A stretch of 64,000 nt of DNA from Paramagnetospirillum marisnigri (GTDB lineage: Bacteria; Pseudomonadota; Alphaproteobacteria; Rhodospirillales; Magnetospirillaceae), in the NCBI RefSeq assembly GCF_001650715.1, contig NZ_LWQT01000046.1, positions 1 to 64,000 on the forward strand. The letters are read 5' to 3'. The position numbers were made by a program, and so were the translations under genes. This document shows positions 47,830 through 57,009 of this stretch, one piece after another. Under the pieces are notes generated by a model. That model was not told the origin of the DNA, searched no databases, and saw only the letters and a program-made list of their open reading frames with translations. Position 1 is the stretch's first letter; each line of letters opens with the position of its first letter.

Positions 47830-48980
47830 GTGGTTTGGCGTCGCTTGTCGGCCTGGCGGGGGCCGGTGCCTGGGCCTGGCTGCTGACCATGCGGGGCGGC
47901 TTCTGGCGGGTGGAGCCGACGAAGCGCTTCCCGTCGCCGGAAGGCTGGCCCGAGGTGGTGGCGGTGATCCCCGCCCGTGACGAGGCAGAGACCATTGGCG
48001 AAACGGTGGAATCCCTGCTGTCGCAGAATTATCCCGGCACGCTGTCGGTGGTGGTGGTGGACGACCATTCCAGCGACGGCACCGCCCAAGTGGCCCGCGA
48101 CCGCGCCGAGTCCATGGGATGTGCCGCCCGGCTGACCGTGATCGCGGCTCCGGAATTGCCCGAGGGCTGGACCGGCAAGATGTGGGCGCAAAGTCAGGGT
48201 GTCGCTGCCGCCATGGTCTGGCGCCCCGAAGCGGGGCTGCTGCTGCTGACCGATGCCGATATCCGCCACGGCAAGGGAGAGTTGCGCCACATGGTGGCGC
48301 GCGCCCTCAACCAGGGGCTGGATATGCTGTCGCTGATGGTGCGGCTGCGGACCGAGAGCTGGTGGGAAAAGGCCATCGTCCCGGCTTTCGTGTTCTTCTT
48401 CCGCATGCTCTATCCCTTTGCCTGGGTGTCGGATTCGCGCAGCACCACCGCCGCCGCCGCCGGAGGCTATGTGCTGATCCGCCCGGCCATGCTAGAGAAA
48501 ATCGGCGGCGTCAAGGCCATCAAGGACGCCCTGATCGACGATTGCACCCTGGCCGCCGCCGTCAAGGCCCATGGCGGCAGTCTGTGTCTCGATCTGGCGG
48601 AGGAGGCCGTCTCCCTGCGCGGCTATGACGGCCCGGAAGGGCTGTGGAAGATGATTTCCCGCTCGGCCTATTCCCAATTGCGCCATTCTCCCTGGCTGCT
48701 GTTGGGCACCGTTCTGGCCATGCTGCTGGTCTTCGTGGCGCCGCCGCTGCTGGCCTTCCGCAATGGCGGCGGGGCGTCCACCGGGGCGCTGGCCTGGGCC
48801 GCCATGACGCTCGCCTATTACCCCATGGTGCGGTACTACCGGCAATGGCCGTTCTGGGCGCCGTTATTGCCGCTGATCGCCTTGTTCTATCTGGGCGCGA
48901 CCCTTCATTCCGCCGTCAAATACCATCTGGGGCAGGGGGGCGAATGGAAAGGCCGCGTTCAGGACGGAAAGACGGCATGA
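47826..48980 (+). CDS. hpnB: HpnB, hopanoid-associated glycosyltransferase
   Basis: 384 residues from the ATG overlapping the hpnA stop (ATGA). A GT2-type domain (about 40-260) has IPARDEAETIGETVESL, VVDDHSSDGT and the metal-binding TDADIRHG, and the later DDCTLAA acid pair. Hydrophobic helices lie at the N-terminus and at about 290-365. It is thought to act on hopanoid side chains, but its role is not established. Overlaps hpnD by 4 bases. Confidence 0.88.
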   Translation: MSGLASLVGLAGAGAWAWLLTMRGGFWRVEPTKRFPSPEGWPEVVAVIPARDEAETIGETVESLLSQNYPGTLSVVVVDDHSSDGTAQVARDRAESMGCAARLTVIAAPELPEGWTGKMWAQSQGVAAAMVWRPEAGLLLLTDADIRHGKGELRHMVARALNQGLDMLSLMVRLRTESWWEKAIVPAFVFFFRMLYPFAWVSDSRSTTAAAAGGYVLIRPAMLEKIGGVKAIKDALIDDCTLAAAVKAHGGSLCLDLAEEAVSLRGYDGPEGLWKMISRSAYSQLRHSPWLLLGTVLAMLLVFVAPPLLAFRNGGGASTGALAWAAMTLAYYPMVRYYRQWPFWAPLLPLIALFYLGATLHSAVKYHLGQGGEWKGRVQDGKTA

Positions 48981-49843
48981 ACGCCCTGTCTCCCGCCTTG
49001 ACCATCGATCCCGCCCAATACGAGATGGTGGCGGAGAAGGTCCGCGCGTCCGGAACCTCGTTTTATTGGGGCATGCGGCTGCTGCCCCTGGAACGCCGCT
49101 ATGCCATGTATGCCATCTATGCCTTCTGCCGCGAGGTCGACGACATCGCGGATGAACCGGGAGAGGCGGAGACCAAGCGTCGCCAACTGGCCGAATGGCG
49201 CGACGAGTTGGACCGGCTGTATGCGGGCGCCCCGTCCCATCCCATCGCGCAGGCTCTGGCCGGGCCGGTGGCCCGTTTCGGCCTTCCGCTCGAAGACTTC
49301 GTCGCCGTGGTCGATGGCTGCGAGATGGACGGCCGCAACGAGATGGTACGCCCCTCCATGGCGCAGCTGGAGCTGTATTGCGACCGGGTGGCCTGCGCCG
49401 TCGGGCGGCTGTCCACCCGGGTGTTCGGCGAGTTGCGGCCGCGCAGCATGGAGGTGGCCAATGCCACCGGCATGGCGCTGCAACTGACCAATATCCTGCG
49501 CGACGTGGCGGTGGACGCCGCCATCGGGCGCCTGTATCTGCCTGATGAGTTGCTGACCAAATACGGCATCCCTGACAGGGATCCCAGGCAGGTCCTGGCC
49601 CATCCCCATCTGGCGGCGGTCTGCCGTGACCTGGGCGAGACCGCCCGGGGCTATTTCAAGGCCTCGGACGCCGCCATGGCCGAGTGCTCGCGCGCCGCCA
49701 TGCGGCCCGCCACCCTGATGAAGGAAATGTATCGGGAAATCTTCAACAAGGTGGAAGCCGAGGGCTTCGTCCCCCGCGATCCACCGGTCAAGGTGTCCAA
49801 GGCTTTCAAGATATGGTGCATCCTGCGCCACGGATTGCTCTAG
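48977..49843 (+). CDS. hpnD: HpnD, presqualene diphosphate synthase
   Basis: 288 residues from the ATG overlapping the hpnB stop. A trans-isoprenyl diphosphate synthase of the squalene/phytoene type: SFYWGMRLLPLERRYAMYAIYAFCREVDDIADE holds the first Asp-rich motif, and LTNILRDVAVDA the second. The AEKVRASGTSF start and the size match HpnD rather than HpnC. It joins two farnesyl diphosphates into presqualene diphosphate; HpnC and HpnE, which finish squalene, are not in the window. Confidence 0.88.
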   Translation: MNALSPALTIDPAQYEMVAEKVRASGTSFYWGMRLLPLERRYAMYAIYAFCREVDDIADEPGEAETKRRQLAEWRDELDRLYAGAPSHPIAQALAGPVARFGLPLEDFVAVVDGCEMDGRNEMVRPSMAQLELYCDRVACAVGRLSTRVFGELRPRSMEVANATGMALQLTNILRDVAVDAAIGRLYLPDELLTKYGIPDRDPRQVLAHPHLAAVCRDLGETARGYFKASDAAMAECSRAAMRPATLMKEMYREIFNKVEAEGFVPRDPPVKVSKAFKIWCILRHGLL

Positions 49844-49861
49844 AGCGACTGAGGTACGACC

Positions 49862-51784
49862 GTGTCTATCAACGAAACCATCTCCCTGGAAAAGGCGGTG
49901 AACGATTCGGCCGCCGCCTTGCTGGCCAAGCAGCGCGCCGATGGCCACTGGGTCTTCAATCTGGAAGCCGATGCCACCATTCCGGCGGAATACGTGCTGT
50001 ATCTGCATTATCTGGACGAGCGCGACCCCGAACTGGAACAGCGGATCGGCGTCTATCTGCGTGATATCCAGGAGGAGCATGGCGGCTGGCCGCTGTTCCA
50101 TCGCGGCGATTTCAACATCAGCGCCTCGGTGAAGGCCTATTACGCCCTGAAGGCCATCGGCGACGACATCGACGCCCCCCATATGGTGCGGGCGCGGGAA
50201 GCCATCCTGGCCCATGGCGGCGCCGCCACCGCCAATGTCTTCACCCGCACCCTGCTGGCGTTGTTCGGGCAGATTCCCTGGAAGGGCGTGCCCATCATGC
50301 CCGTCGAGATCATGATCCTGCCCAAGTGGTTCCCCTTCCACCTGGACAAGGTCAGCTACTGGTCGCGCACGGTGATCGCGCCCTTGACCGTGCTGATGAC
50401 GCTGCGGCCCCAGGCCCGCAATCCGCTGGGCATCCATATCCGTGAACTGTTCGTCACCCCGCCAGAGAAGGTGACCAACTGGTATCTGGACGAGGTGCGC
50501 TCCAACTGGGCCTATCTGTTCCGCGGCATCGACATGGTGCTGCAGAAGGTCTATCGCTTCTTCCCCAAGAGCATTCAGAAGAAGGCCATCGACAAGGCGG
50601 TGGCCTTCGTCGACGAGCGTCTGAACGGCCTCGACGGGCTGGGCGCCATCTTCCCGGCCATGGTCAATTCGGTGCTGATGTACGACGTGCTGGGCGTGCC
50701 CAAGGACGACCCCAGGGTGGTCACCGCCAAGCAGTCCATCCGCAACCTGATCGTCGACGAGGGCCATCGCGTCTGGGTGCAGCCCTGCCTGTCGCCCATC
50801 TGGGATACCGCCCTCGCCACCCATGCCATCCTCGAAGTGGGTGGTCCCGAGGCGGAAGCGGCGGCGCGCAAGGCCTGCGACTGGATGGCCGAACGCCAGA
50901 TCACCGACGTGGTCGGCGACTGGGCGGCGCAGCGCCCGGGGCTGGAGCCCGGCGGCTGGGCCTTCCAATACGCCAATCCCCATTACCCCGATGTGGACGA
51001 TACCGCCGTGGTGATGGCGGCCATGGATCGCCTCGACCCCAAGGCCTATGAGGAAAATCTCCGCAAGGGCGCGGTGTGGCTGCGCGGCATGCAGTGCAAG
51101 GACGGCGGCTGGGGCGCCTTCGACGCCGAGAACACCGCCCATTACCTCAACCACATTCCCTTCGCCGATCACGGCGCCCTGCTGGACCCGCCCACCGCCG
51201 ACGTGTCGGCGCGCTGCGTCTCGGTACTTTCGGTGATGGGCAAGCGCCACTCCGACGTCACCGCCCATGCCGGGGTGGACTATCTGCTGCGCGAGCAGGA
51301 GAAGGACGGCTCCTGGTTCGGCCGCTGGGGCACCAATTTCGTCTACGGCACCTGGTCAAGCCTGTGTGCGCTGAACGCCGCCGGTCTGGCCCACGACCAC
51401 CCCGCCATCCGCAAGGCGGTCAAGTGGCTGGAAAGCAAGCAGCGGGAAGACGGCGGCTGGGGCGAGGACGGCCGGTCCTACTGGACCGACCAGCCGCGCG
51501 GCGAGGCCAAGGAATCCACGCCGTCGCAGACCGCCTGGGCGGTTCTCGGCCTGATGGCGGCGGGCGAGGTGGCCAGCCCGGCGGTGGCGCGCGGCATCGA
51601 CTACCTGATCCGCACCCGCAATGCCGAGGGCCTGTGGGACGAGGAACTCTACACCGCCGTGGGCTTCCCCCGGGTGTTCTATCTGCGTTACCACGGCTAT
51701 CGCCAGTTCTTCCCGGTCTGGGCCCTGGCCCGCTACCGCAACCTCACCACCGGCAATGCCGGGCCGGTGATGCATGCCCTTTAG
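49862..51784 (+). CDS. shc: Squalene-hopene cyclase
   Basis: 640 residues, start GTG at 49862 with a GAGG 8 bases upstream. It converts squalene to hopene/hopanol, the central hopanoid step, on the inner membrane. The catalytic acid motif DVDDTA is at residues 377-382, and several QW repeats are visible (for example KDGGWGAFDAE, KDGSWFGRWG, EDGGWGEDG). Full-length, with no disruption. It lies 18 bases after hpnD. Confidence 0.97.
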   Translation: MSINETISLEKAVNDSAAALLAKQRADGHWVFNLEADATIPAEYVLYLHYLDERDPELEQRIGVYLRDIQEEHGGWPLFHRGDFNISASVKAYYALKAIGDDIDAPHMVRAREAILAHGGAATANVFTRTLLALFGQIPWKGVPIMPVEIMILPKWFPFHLDKVSYWSRTVIAPLTVLMTLRPQARNPLGIHIRELFVTPPEKVTNWYLDEVRSNWAYLFRGIDMVLQKVYRFFPKSIQKKAIDKAVAFVDERLNGLDGLGAIFPAMVNSVLMYDVLGVPKDDPRVVTAKQSIRNLIVDEGHRVWVQPCLSPIWDTALATHAILEVGGPEAEAAARKACDWMAERQITDVVGDWAAQRPGLEPGGWAFQYANPHYPDVDDTAVVMAAMDRLDPKAYEENLRKGAVWLRGMQCKDGGWGAFDAENTAHYLNHIPFADHGALLDPPTADVSARCVSVLSVMGKRHSDVTAHAGVDYLLREQEKDGSWFGRWGTNFVYGTWSSLCALNAAGLAHDHPAIRKAVKWLESKQREDGGWGEDGRSYWTDQPRGEAKESTPSQTAWAVLGLMAAGEVASPAVARGIDYLIRTRNAEGLWDEELYTAVGFPRVFYLRYHGYRQFFPVWALARYRNLTTGNAGPVMHAL

Positions 51785-51795
51785 CCGCCTCTTCT

Positions 51796-51822
51796 CCCTC
51801 CCCCGGCCTGGCCGGGGGAGGG
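51796..51822. repeat. GC-rich REP-like palindrome between shc and hpnG
   Basis: CCCTCCCCCGGCC (51796-51808) and GGCCGGGGGAGGG (51810-51822) are perfect 13-bp inverted arms around a single base. It lies in the 40-base space between shc and hpnG, and its right arm supplies the purine-rich stretch ahead of the hpnG start. It resembles the palindromes at 46579 and 46689. As an RNA hairpin it could reduce hpnG translation or stabilise the shc message. Confidence 0.6.
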
Positions 51823-51826
51823 GTGG

Positions 51827-52492
51827 GTGGTGGCGGCCATGACCGTCGGCGTCATCGTCGGCATGACCAGCGAGGCGGCGCTGATTCCGCCCGGCCCCAA
51901 GCTGGCCTGCGCCGGGGCGGTGCCCGCCCGGGCCGAGTCCCTGGCGCAAGCCTTGCTCGACCAGGGCGCCCATGCCCTGATCAGTATCGGCATCGCCGGT
52001 GGGCTCGACCCCGCGCTGGAACCGGGCGCCGTGGTGGTGGGCAGCGGTGTCCATGTGGACGGAGCGGTGGTGGCGTGTGACGGGGCGTGGGCGTCTCGAC
52101 TGCTGTCGGTCATTCCCTTTTCCCGCGCCGGGCTGGTCTTTGGCGCCGACCGGGTGATCGGCGGCACCGAGGCCAAGCATCGGCTGTTCACCGATCATGG
52201 AGCGGTCATCGTCGACATGGAAAGCGGAGCGGTGGCACGGGTCGCCGCGCGGGCAGGCATTCCGTTGGCGGTGCTGCGCACCGTGGCCGATCCCGCCAGC
52301 CGGTCATTGCCGCGCGCCGCCATGGCGGCGCTGGACGAGGATGGCAATCCCCGCATCGGCGCGGTGCTGGCCGGTCTGGCGCGCAGGCCGTGGGAGCTGG
52401 CGGGGCTGATCCGGGTCGGACTGGACAGCCGCGCCGCCTTGTCAGCCCTGCGAGACTCGCTGAAGATTGTTGGTCCGACCCTCGGCGTGTAG
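51827..52492 (+). CDS. hpnG: HpnG, hopanoid-associated nucleosidase/phosphorylase
   Basis: 221 residues from GTG 51827; GTG 51830 or ATG 51839 are also possible because the upstream purine-rich arm is inside a palindrome. It is a nucleoside phosphorylase-like protein (GVIVGMTSEAALI, IGIAGGLDPALEPGAVVVGS, VDMESGAVARVA). HpnG removes adenine from adenosylhopane to give ribosylhopane. It follows shc and is convergent with hpnH, with the two coding regions overlapping by 51 bases. Confidence 0.85.
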   Translation: MVAAMTVGVIVGMTSEAALIPPGPKLACAGAVPARAESLAQALLDQGAHALISIGIAGGLDPALEPGAVVVGSGVHVDGAVVACDGAWASRLLSVIPFSRAGLVFGADRVIGGTEAKHRLFTDHGAVIVDMESGAVARVAARAGIPLAVLRTVADPASRSLPRAAMAALDEDGNPRIGAVLAGLARRPWELAGLIRVGLDSRAALSALRDSLKIVGPTLGV

Positions 52493-53590
52493 CTTTTCCA
52501 GATTCTCGGCCAGCAGCTGGTCGTAGTTGTTGACCGCCGGGCGCTGTCCGTCCAGGGGGATGTCGGCGGCCATGGGGCTTTCGGTATCCGGCCCCTTCAG
52601 CGCCACCCAGGCCGCCTTCAGCGGATTGCTGAGCGTATCGGTGACGGCGGTGGCCTCGAAGCCGCAATGGACCATGCAGTCGGCGCATTTCTCATAGCGC
52701 CCGACGCCGTAGGAGTCCCAATCGGTCTCCTCCATCAGTTCCTTGTAGGTCTTGGCATAGCCCTCGCCCAGCAGATAGCAGGGCTTCTGCCAGCCGAACA
52801 CGTTCCGCGTCGGATTGCCCCAGGGCGTGCACTGATAGGTCTGGTTGCCCGCCAGGAAGTCCAGGAACAGCGAGGACTGGGTGAACACCCACTTCTTGCC
52901 CTTGCCCAGCCGGAACAGGCGGCGGAACAGTTCCTTGGTGTTGCGGCGGTTGAGGAAATGCTCGGTATTGGGCGCCCGCTCATAGGCGTAGCCGGGCGAA
53001 ATGGTGATGCCGCCGACGCCGATGGAATGGGCGTAGTCGAAGAACTTCGCCATGCGATCGGCATCGGCGTTATTGAACAAGGTGCAGTTGATGTTGACGT
53101 TGAAGCCCGCCGCCTTGGCCGCCTTGATGGCCGAGACCGCCTGGTCGAAGGTGCCTTCGCGCGACACGGCGCGGTCGTGGTCGTCGCGGTCGCCGTCCAG
53201 ATGCACCGTCCAGGTGAAATAGGGGCTGGGCTCGAACAGGTCCAGCTTCTTTTCCAGCAGCAGGGCATTGGTGCACAGATAGACGAACTTCTTGCGCGCG
53301 ATGGCGCCCTTGACGATCTGGTCCATCTCTCGGTGCAGCAAGGGCTCGCCGCCCGCCATCACCACCACCGGGGCCGGGCACTCGTCGATGGAGGCCAACG
53401 CCTCTTCCACCGAGATGCGGGAATTCAGGATGGCGTCGGGATAGTCGATCTTGCCGCATCCGGCGCAGGTCAGGTTGCAGCGGAACAGCGGTTCCATCAT
53501 CAGCACCAGCGGATAGCGCTTCACGCCGGAAAAATGCTGGCGCATGACATACATGCCGATGCGGAGGGACTGGAGCAGGGGAACGGCCAA
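52442..53590 (-). CDS. hpnH: HpnH, radical SAM adenosylhopane synthase
   Basis: 382 residues. Radical SAM enzyme that joins an adenosyl group to hopene, giving adenosylhopane. The cluster motif CxxxCxxC is Cys38, Cys42, Cys45 in FRCNLTCAGCG. MAVPLLQSLRIG, the usual HpnH start, begins at a TTG codon (53590); a weaker GCG-rich upstream sequence precedes it, so the start is unusual. Its 3' end overlaps hpnG. Divergent from hpnM. Confidence 0.93.
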   Translation of the reverse strand: MAVPLLQSLRIGMYVMRQHFSGVKRYPLVLMMEPLFRCNLTCAGCGKIDYPDAILNSRISVEEALASIDECPAPVVVMAGGEPLLHREMDQIVKGAIARKKFVYLCTNALLLEKKLDLFEPSPYFTWTVHLDGDRDDHDRAVSREGTFDQAVSAIKAAKAAGFNVNINCTLFNNADADRMAKFFDYAHSIGVGGITISPGYAYERAPNTEHFLNRRNTKELFRRLFRLGKGKKWVFTQSSLFLDFLAGNQTYQCTPWGNPTRNVFGWQKPCYLLGEGYAKTYKELMEETDWDSYGVGRYEKCADCMVHCGFEATAVTDTLSNPLKAAWVALKGPDTESPMAADIPLDGQRPAVNNYDQLLAENLEKLHAEGRTNNLQRVSQG

Positions 53591-53744
53591 GGGATCGCAC
53601 TCTGACTGGCTGAATGGGCGGCCGGACTATACAGGGGGGCAAAGCCAAAGTTCAACAGTTCTGCGGGTAGGGGCTTTCGATACGGGACAGCCATCCCAAG
53701 ATATGGTATGGCAGCGGTCTAATTATTCGAGGGAGTCCACCGTC

Positions 53745-54359
53745 ATGTCGTCGCCTTCCTGGGTCCGAATCCTGCTGCTGCTCGTGGCCGTGACCCTGTC
53801 CGCGCCCGCCGTGGCGGCCGAGGCCGACGGGACGGTGAAGGGCTTCAACGATCAGCTTCTGGCGGTGATGAAGGCCGGGCCCAAGCTGGGCTTCAAGGGC
53901 CGTTTCGAGAAGTTTCGCACCGTTGTGTCGGACTCCTATGACCTGACCACCATCACCAAGTCCATGTTGGGTACCGTTTCCGTCGCCAAACTGACGCCGG
54001 ACGAGTTGTCGCGGCTGGTGGCGGTCTATGCCGACTTCTCCGCCGCCACCTATGCCTCGCAGTTCGAGGCCTGGGATGGCGAGGCCTTCGAACTGGGCGA
54101 GACCCGGCCGCATCCCACCACCGCCGGGGCGGTGGTCGTCCAGAGCTGGATCGTGCCCAAATCCGGCAATGCCACCCAGATCGATTATGTGCTGCGCCCC
54201 GACCAGGGCCGTTGGCGCATCATCGACGTGCTGTTCGAGGGCACGGTCAGCCAGGTGGCGGTGCGGCGGTCCGAATTCGGCGCCATTTTCCGCGATAAGG
54301 GACTTGCGGGCCTGATCGAGGTCATCCAGGGCAAGACCGCCGCTATGGAAAAGAAATAA
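53745..54359 (+). CDS. hpnM: HpnM, MlaC-like periplasmic hopanoid-associated protein
   Basis: 204 residues from ATG 53745, preceded by GAGGGAGT. A signal peptide (about 1-26, ending AVAAEA) is followed by a toluene-tolerance Ttg2D/MlaC-type domain (DYSYDLTTITKSMLG-like core, WRIIDVLFEGTVSQVAVRRSEF). Members bind lipids in the periplasm; HpnM is thought to carry hopanoids with the inner-membrane exporter HpnN. It precedes hpnI by one base. Confidence 0.88.
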   Translation: MSSPSWVRILLLLVAVTLSAPAVAAEADGTVKGFNDQLLAVMKAGPKLGFKGRFEKFRTVVSDSYDLTTITKSMLGTVSVAKLTPDELSRLVAVYADFSAATYASQFEAWDGEAFELGETRPHPTTAGAVVVQSWIVPKSGNATQIDYVLRPDQGRWRIIDVLFEGTVSQVAVRRSEFGAIFRDKGLAGLIEVIQGKTAAMEKK

Positions 54360-54360
54360 C

Positions 54361-55515
54361 ATGCTGGACGGGGTGGGGCAGGGGCTGTCGCTGCTGTTGC
54401 TGGCGGCCTGCGCCTGTGGCTGCCTGTATCAGGTGGTCTCGGCGCTGCTGGTCCGTCGCTTCATGGCCGCGCCTGTTCCCGTGCCATCCAGCCGTCCCCC
54501 GGTCAGCGTGATGAAGCCGCTTTGCGGCGCCGAGCCGGGCATGGCGGAGAATCTGGCCTCGTGCCTGGAGCAGGATTATCCCGCCTTCCAGATGGTGTTT
54601 GGGGTGCAGCGGCCCGATGACCCCGCCCTGGCCGAGGTGGCGAGGCTGGAAGGCACCGAGCGGGCCGAACTGGTCACGGTGGCCGATGCCACCTCCCATG
54701 GCCGTAATCTCAAAGTCGCCAACCTGCTGAACATGTGGCCCAAGGTCCGCCACGACCTGATCGCCATCGCCGACAGCGATATCCGGGTCGCCCCCTCCTA
54801 TCTCGACCAGATCGCCGCACCCTTCGCCGATCCCCAGGTGGGAGTGGTCACCTTCCTCTATGTGGGGCGCGCGGTTCCGGGGCTGTGGAGCGCGCTGGGC
54901 GCGCTGGGCATCAATCACGGCTTCCTGCCCTCGGCTTTGCTCGCCCGTGCCATCGGTCGCAAGGATGGCTGCTTCGGCGCCACCATGGCGGTGCGCCGGG
55001 ATGTGCTGGACAAGGCGGGGGGGCTCGCCGCCCTGGCCGACGTCCTGGCCGACGACTGGGTGCTGGGCCATCTCGCCCGCCAGCAGGGTCTGACCATCGC
55101 GCTGGCGGCGCGGCCGGTGGATATCATGGTTCACGAAGGCGACTTCGCCACCCTGCTGGCCCACGAGGTTCGCTGGGGCCGCACCGTGGCGGCGGTGGAC
55201 CGGGCGGGCTATCTCGCCTCGGTCATCACCCAGCCGGTGGCGCTGGCCCTGCTGGCGGTGCTGGCGGGATGGGGCAGCCTGGCATCGCTGGTCGGGCTGG
55301 GCCTGGCCTGCGCCTGCCGCCTGGGCGCCGTCCGCGTCCAGGAGAGCGCCCTGGGCCTGCCCAAGTCCCCATTGGGACTATTGGCTTTACGAGAAATTCT
55401 GTCATTCCTCGTCTATGTTGTCGCATCTTGCGGCCGGACTGTGATATGGCGTGGCCGCCGGTTCGTCGTGCGGCGCGACGGCACACTTGAGCTTGTTGAA
55501 GGGTCTGCACCATGA
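54361..55515 (+). CDS. hpnI: HpnI, hopanoid glycosyltransferase
   Basis: 384 residues. A membrane-bound GT21-type (ceramide glucosyltransferase-like) enzyme: N-terminal helix, SVMKPLCGAEPGMAENLAS, acid triad segments IADSDIRV and ADDWVLGH, and the HEVRWGRT (RxxRW) motif, then C-terminal membrane helices. It transfers N-acetylglucosamine to bacteriohopanetetrol as the first step of cyclitol-ether head-group synthesis. Overlaps hpnJ by 4 bases. Confidence 0.9.
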   Translation: MLDGVGQGLSLLLLAACACGCLYQVVSALLVRRFMAAPVPVPSSRPPVSVMKPLCGAEPGMAENLASCLEQDYPAFQMVFGVQRPDDPALAEVARLEGTERAELVTVADATSHGRNLKVANLLNMWPKVRHDLIAIADSDIRVAPSYLDQIAAPFADPQVGVVTFLYVGRAVPGLWSALGALGINHGFLPSALLARAIGRKDGCFGATMAVRRDVLDKAGGLAALADVLADDWVLGHLARQQGLTIALAARPVDIMVHEGDFATLLAHEVRWGRTVAAVDRAGYLASVITQPVALALLAVLAGWGSLASLVGLGLACACRLGAVRVQESALGLPKSPLGLLALREILSFLVYVVASCGRTVIWRGRRFVVRRDGTLELVEGSAP

Positions 55516-56951
55516 AGAAGTCGCTGTTCCTCAATCCGCCCTCGTTCGACGGGTTCGACGGAGGCGCCGGAGCCCGGTTCCAGGCGAAGCGTGAGATCAA
55601 GTCCAACTGGTACCCCACCTGGCTGGCCCAACCGGCCGCCATGGTGCCCGGTTCCAAGCTGGTGGACGCGCCTGCCAGCGGCAAGACCCTGGACGACGTG
55701 CTGAAGCTGGCCAAGGATTACGAACTGCTGGTGATCTATGCCAGCGCCGCCACCTATGCCTCGGAATGCAAGGTGGCCGAGGCCTTCAAGCAGGCCAATC
55801 CCAATATCATGATCGGCATGGTCGGCGCCCATGTGGCGACGGTGCCCGAGCCCTCGCTGCTGGCGTCCACCGCCATCGACTTCGTGGCCCGTCATGAATT
55901 CGACTACACCATTGTCGAGATCGCCGAGGGCAAGCCCTTCGCCGAGATCGACGGCCTGACCTTCCGCGGCCCGGATGGCGCGGTGGTCCACACCAAGGAT
56001 CGCGAGCTGATCCACGACATGGACGCGCTGCCCTATGTGGCGCCGGTCTATCGCCGTGACCTCAACCCCGACGACTACTTCATCGGCTATATCCGCCATC
56101 CCTATCTGTCGTTCTATACCGGGCGTGGCTGCAAGTCGAAGTGCAGCTTCTGCCTGTGGCCGCAGACCATCGGCGGCCGGGTCTATCGCGCCCGCAGCGC
56201 GGCTTCCGTCATCGAGGAGGTCAAGCAGGCCCGCGCCATGTTCCCCGAGGTGCGGGAGTTCTTCTTCGACGACGACACCTTCACCGACGATCTGGAGCGG
56301 GTGGAGGAAATCGCGCGCGGCATCGGCCATCTGGGCGTGCCGTGGTCGTGCAACGCCAAGGCCAATATTCCCCGCAAGACCCTGGAAGTGCTCAAGGCCA
56401 ACGGGCTGCGGGTGCTGGTGGTGGGCTATGAGTCGGGCGTGCAGGAAATCCTGAACAATATCAGGAAGGGCCTGCGCATCGACATCATCAAGCGCTTCTC
56501 CAAGGACTGCCACGAACTGGGCATCGTCGTCCACGGCACCTTCATCCTGGGCCTGCCGGGCGAAACCCGCGAGACCATCAAGCAGACCCTGGAATTCGCC
56601 AAGGAGGTCAATCCCCGCACCCTCCAGGTGTCCATGGCGGCGCCCTATCCCGGCACCGAGCTCTACGAGCAGGCCCTGGCCAATGGCTGGTTCAAGCAGG
56701 ACAAGGACCTGCTGATGAAGGGTGATGCCGGTGGTTGGCAGGCCGCTGCCCTCAGCTATCCCGACCTGACCAGCGACGAGATCTTCCAGGGCGTGGCCGA
56801 GTTCTACAAGGCGTTCTATTTCCGCCCCGGCAAGATCGGCGAGATCGTCTGGGAGATGCTCCAGGACTGGGACATGATGAAGCGCCGCCTGCGCGAGGGT
56901 GTGGAGTTCTTCCAGTTCCTGCGCACCCGCAACGCCGCCAAGGCCTGCTGA
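55512..56951 (+). CDS. hpnJ: HpnJ, radical SAM enzyme for cyclitol-ether hopanoids
   Basis: 479 residues. A cobalamin-binding-like N-terminal domain (about 1-190; LLVIYASAATYASECKVAEAF, IGMVGAHVATVPE) precedes a radical SAM domain with Cys207, Cys211, Cys214 in CKSKCSFC. HpnJ contracts the glucosamine ring to the cyclitol of bacteriohopanetetrol cyclitol ether. It ends at the terminator 56968-56995. Confidence 0.92.
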   Translation: MKKSLFLNPPSFDGFDGGAGARFQAKREIKSNWYPTWLAQPAAMVPGSKLVDAPASGKTLDDVLKLAKDYELLVIYASAATYASECKVAEAFKQANPNIMIGMVGAHVATVPEPSLLASTAIDFVARHEFDYTIVEIAEGKPFAEIDGLTFRGPDGAVVHTKDRELIHDMDALPYVAPVYRRDLNPDDYFIGYIRHPYLSFYTGRGCKSKCSFCLWPQTIGGRVYRARSAASVIEEVKQARAMFPEVREFFFDDDTFTDDLERVEEIARGIGHLGVPWSCNAKANIPRKTLEVLKANGLRVLVVGYESGVQEILNNIRKGLRIDIIKRFSKDCHELGIVVHGTFILGLPGETRETIKQTLEFAKEVNPRTLQVSMAAPYPGTELYEQALANGWFKQDKDLLMKGDAGGWQAAALSYPDLTSDEIFQGVAEFYKAFYFRPGKIGEIVWEMLQDWDMMKRRLREGVEFFQFLRTRNAAKAC

Positions 56952-56967
56952 GGCCGGAGCAAAAAAG

Positions 56968-56995
56968 AAAGGGCCGCCCCATGGGGCGGCCCTTT
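56968..56995. terminator. Bidirectional hairpin terminator after hpnJ
   Basis: AAAGGGCCGCCCC (56968-56980) and GGGGCGGCCCTTT (56983-56995) form a perfect 13-bp stem with a 2-base loop; the flanks are A-rich on the left (AAAAAAG). It serves the forward hpnJ operon and the leftward DUF4189 gene (stop at 57010). For the leftward direction a T-run follows in the transcript. Confidence 0.8.
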
Positions 56996-57009
56996 CGCAT
57001 TGGGTGATA

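Noticed and set aside
50171-50190. CCATATGG palindrome inside shc resembling the shared operator
   Set aside because: It is only a partial match and lies in conserved coding codons (APHMV); chance match.
48959-51268. Long reverse frame opposite hpnD and shc
   Set aside because: The forward genes are unmistakable hopanoid enzymes; the reverse frame is a codon-bias shadow.
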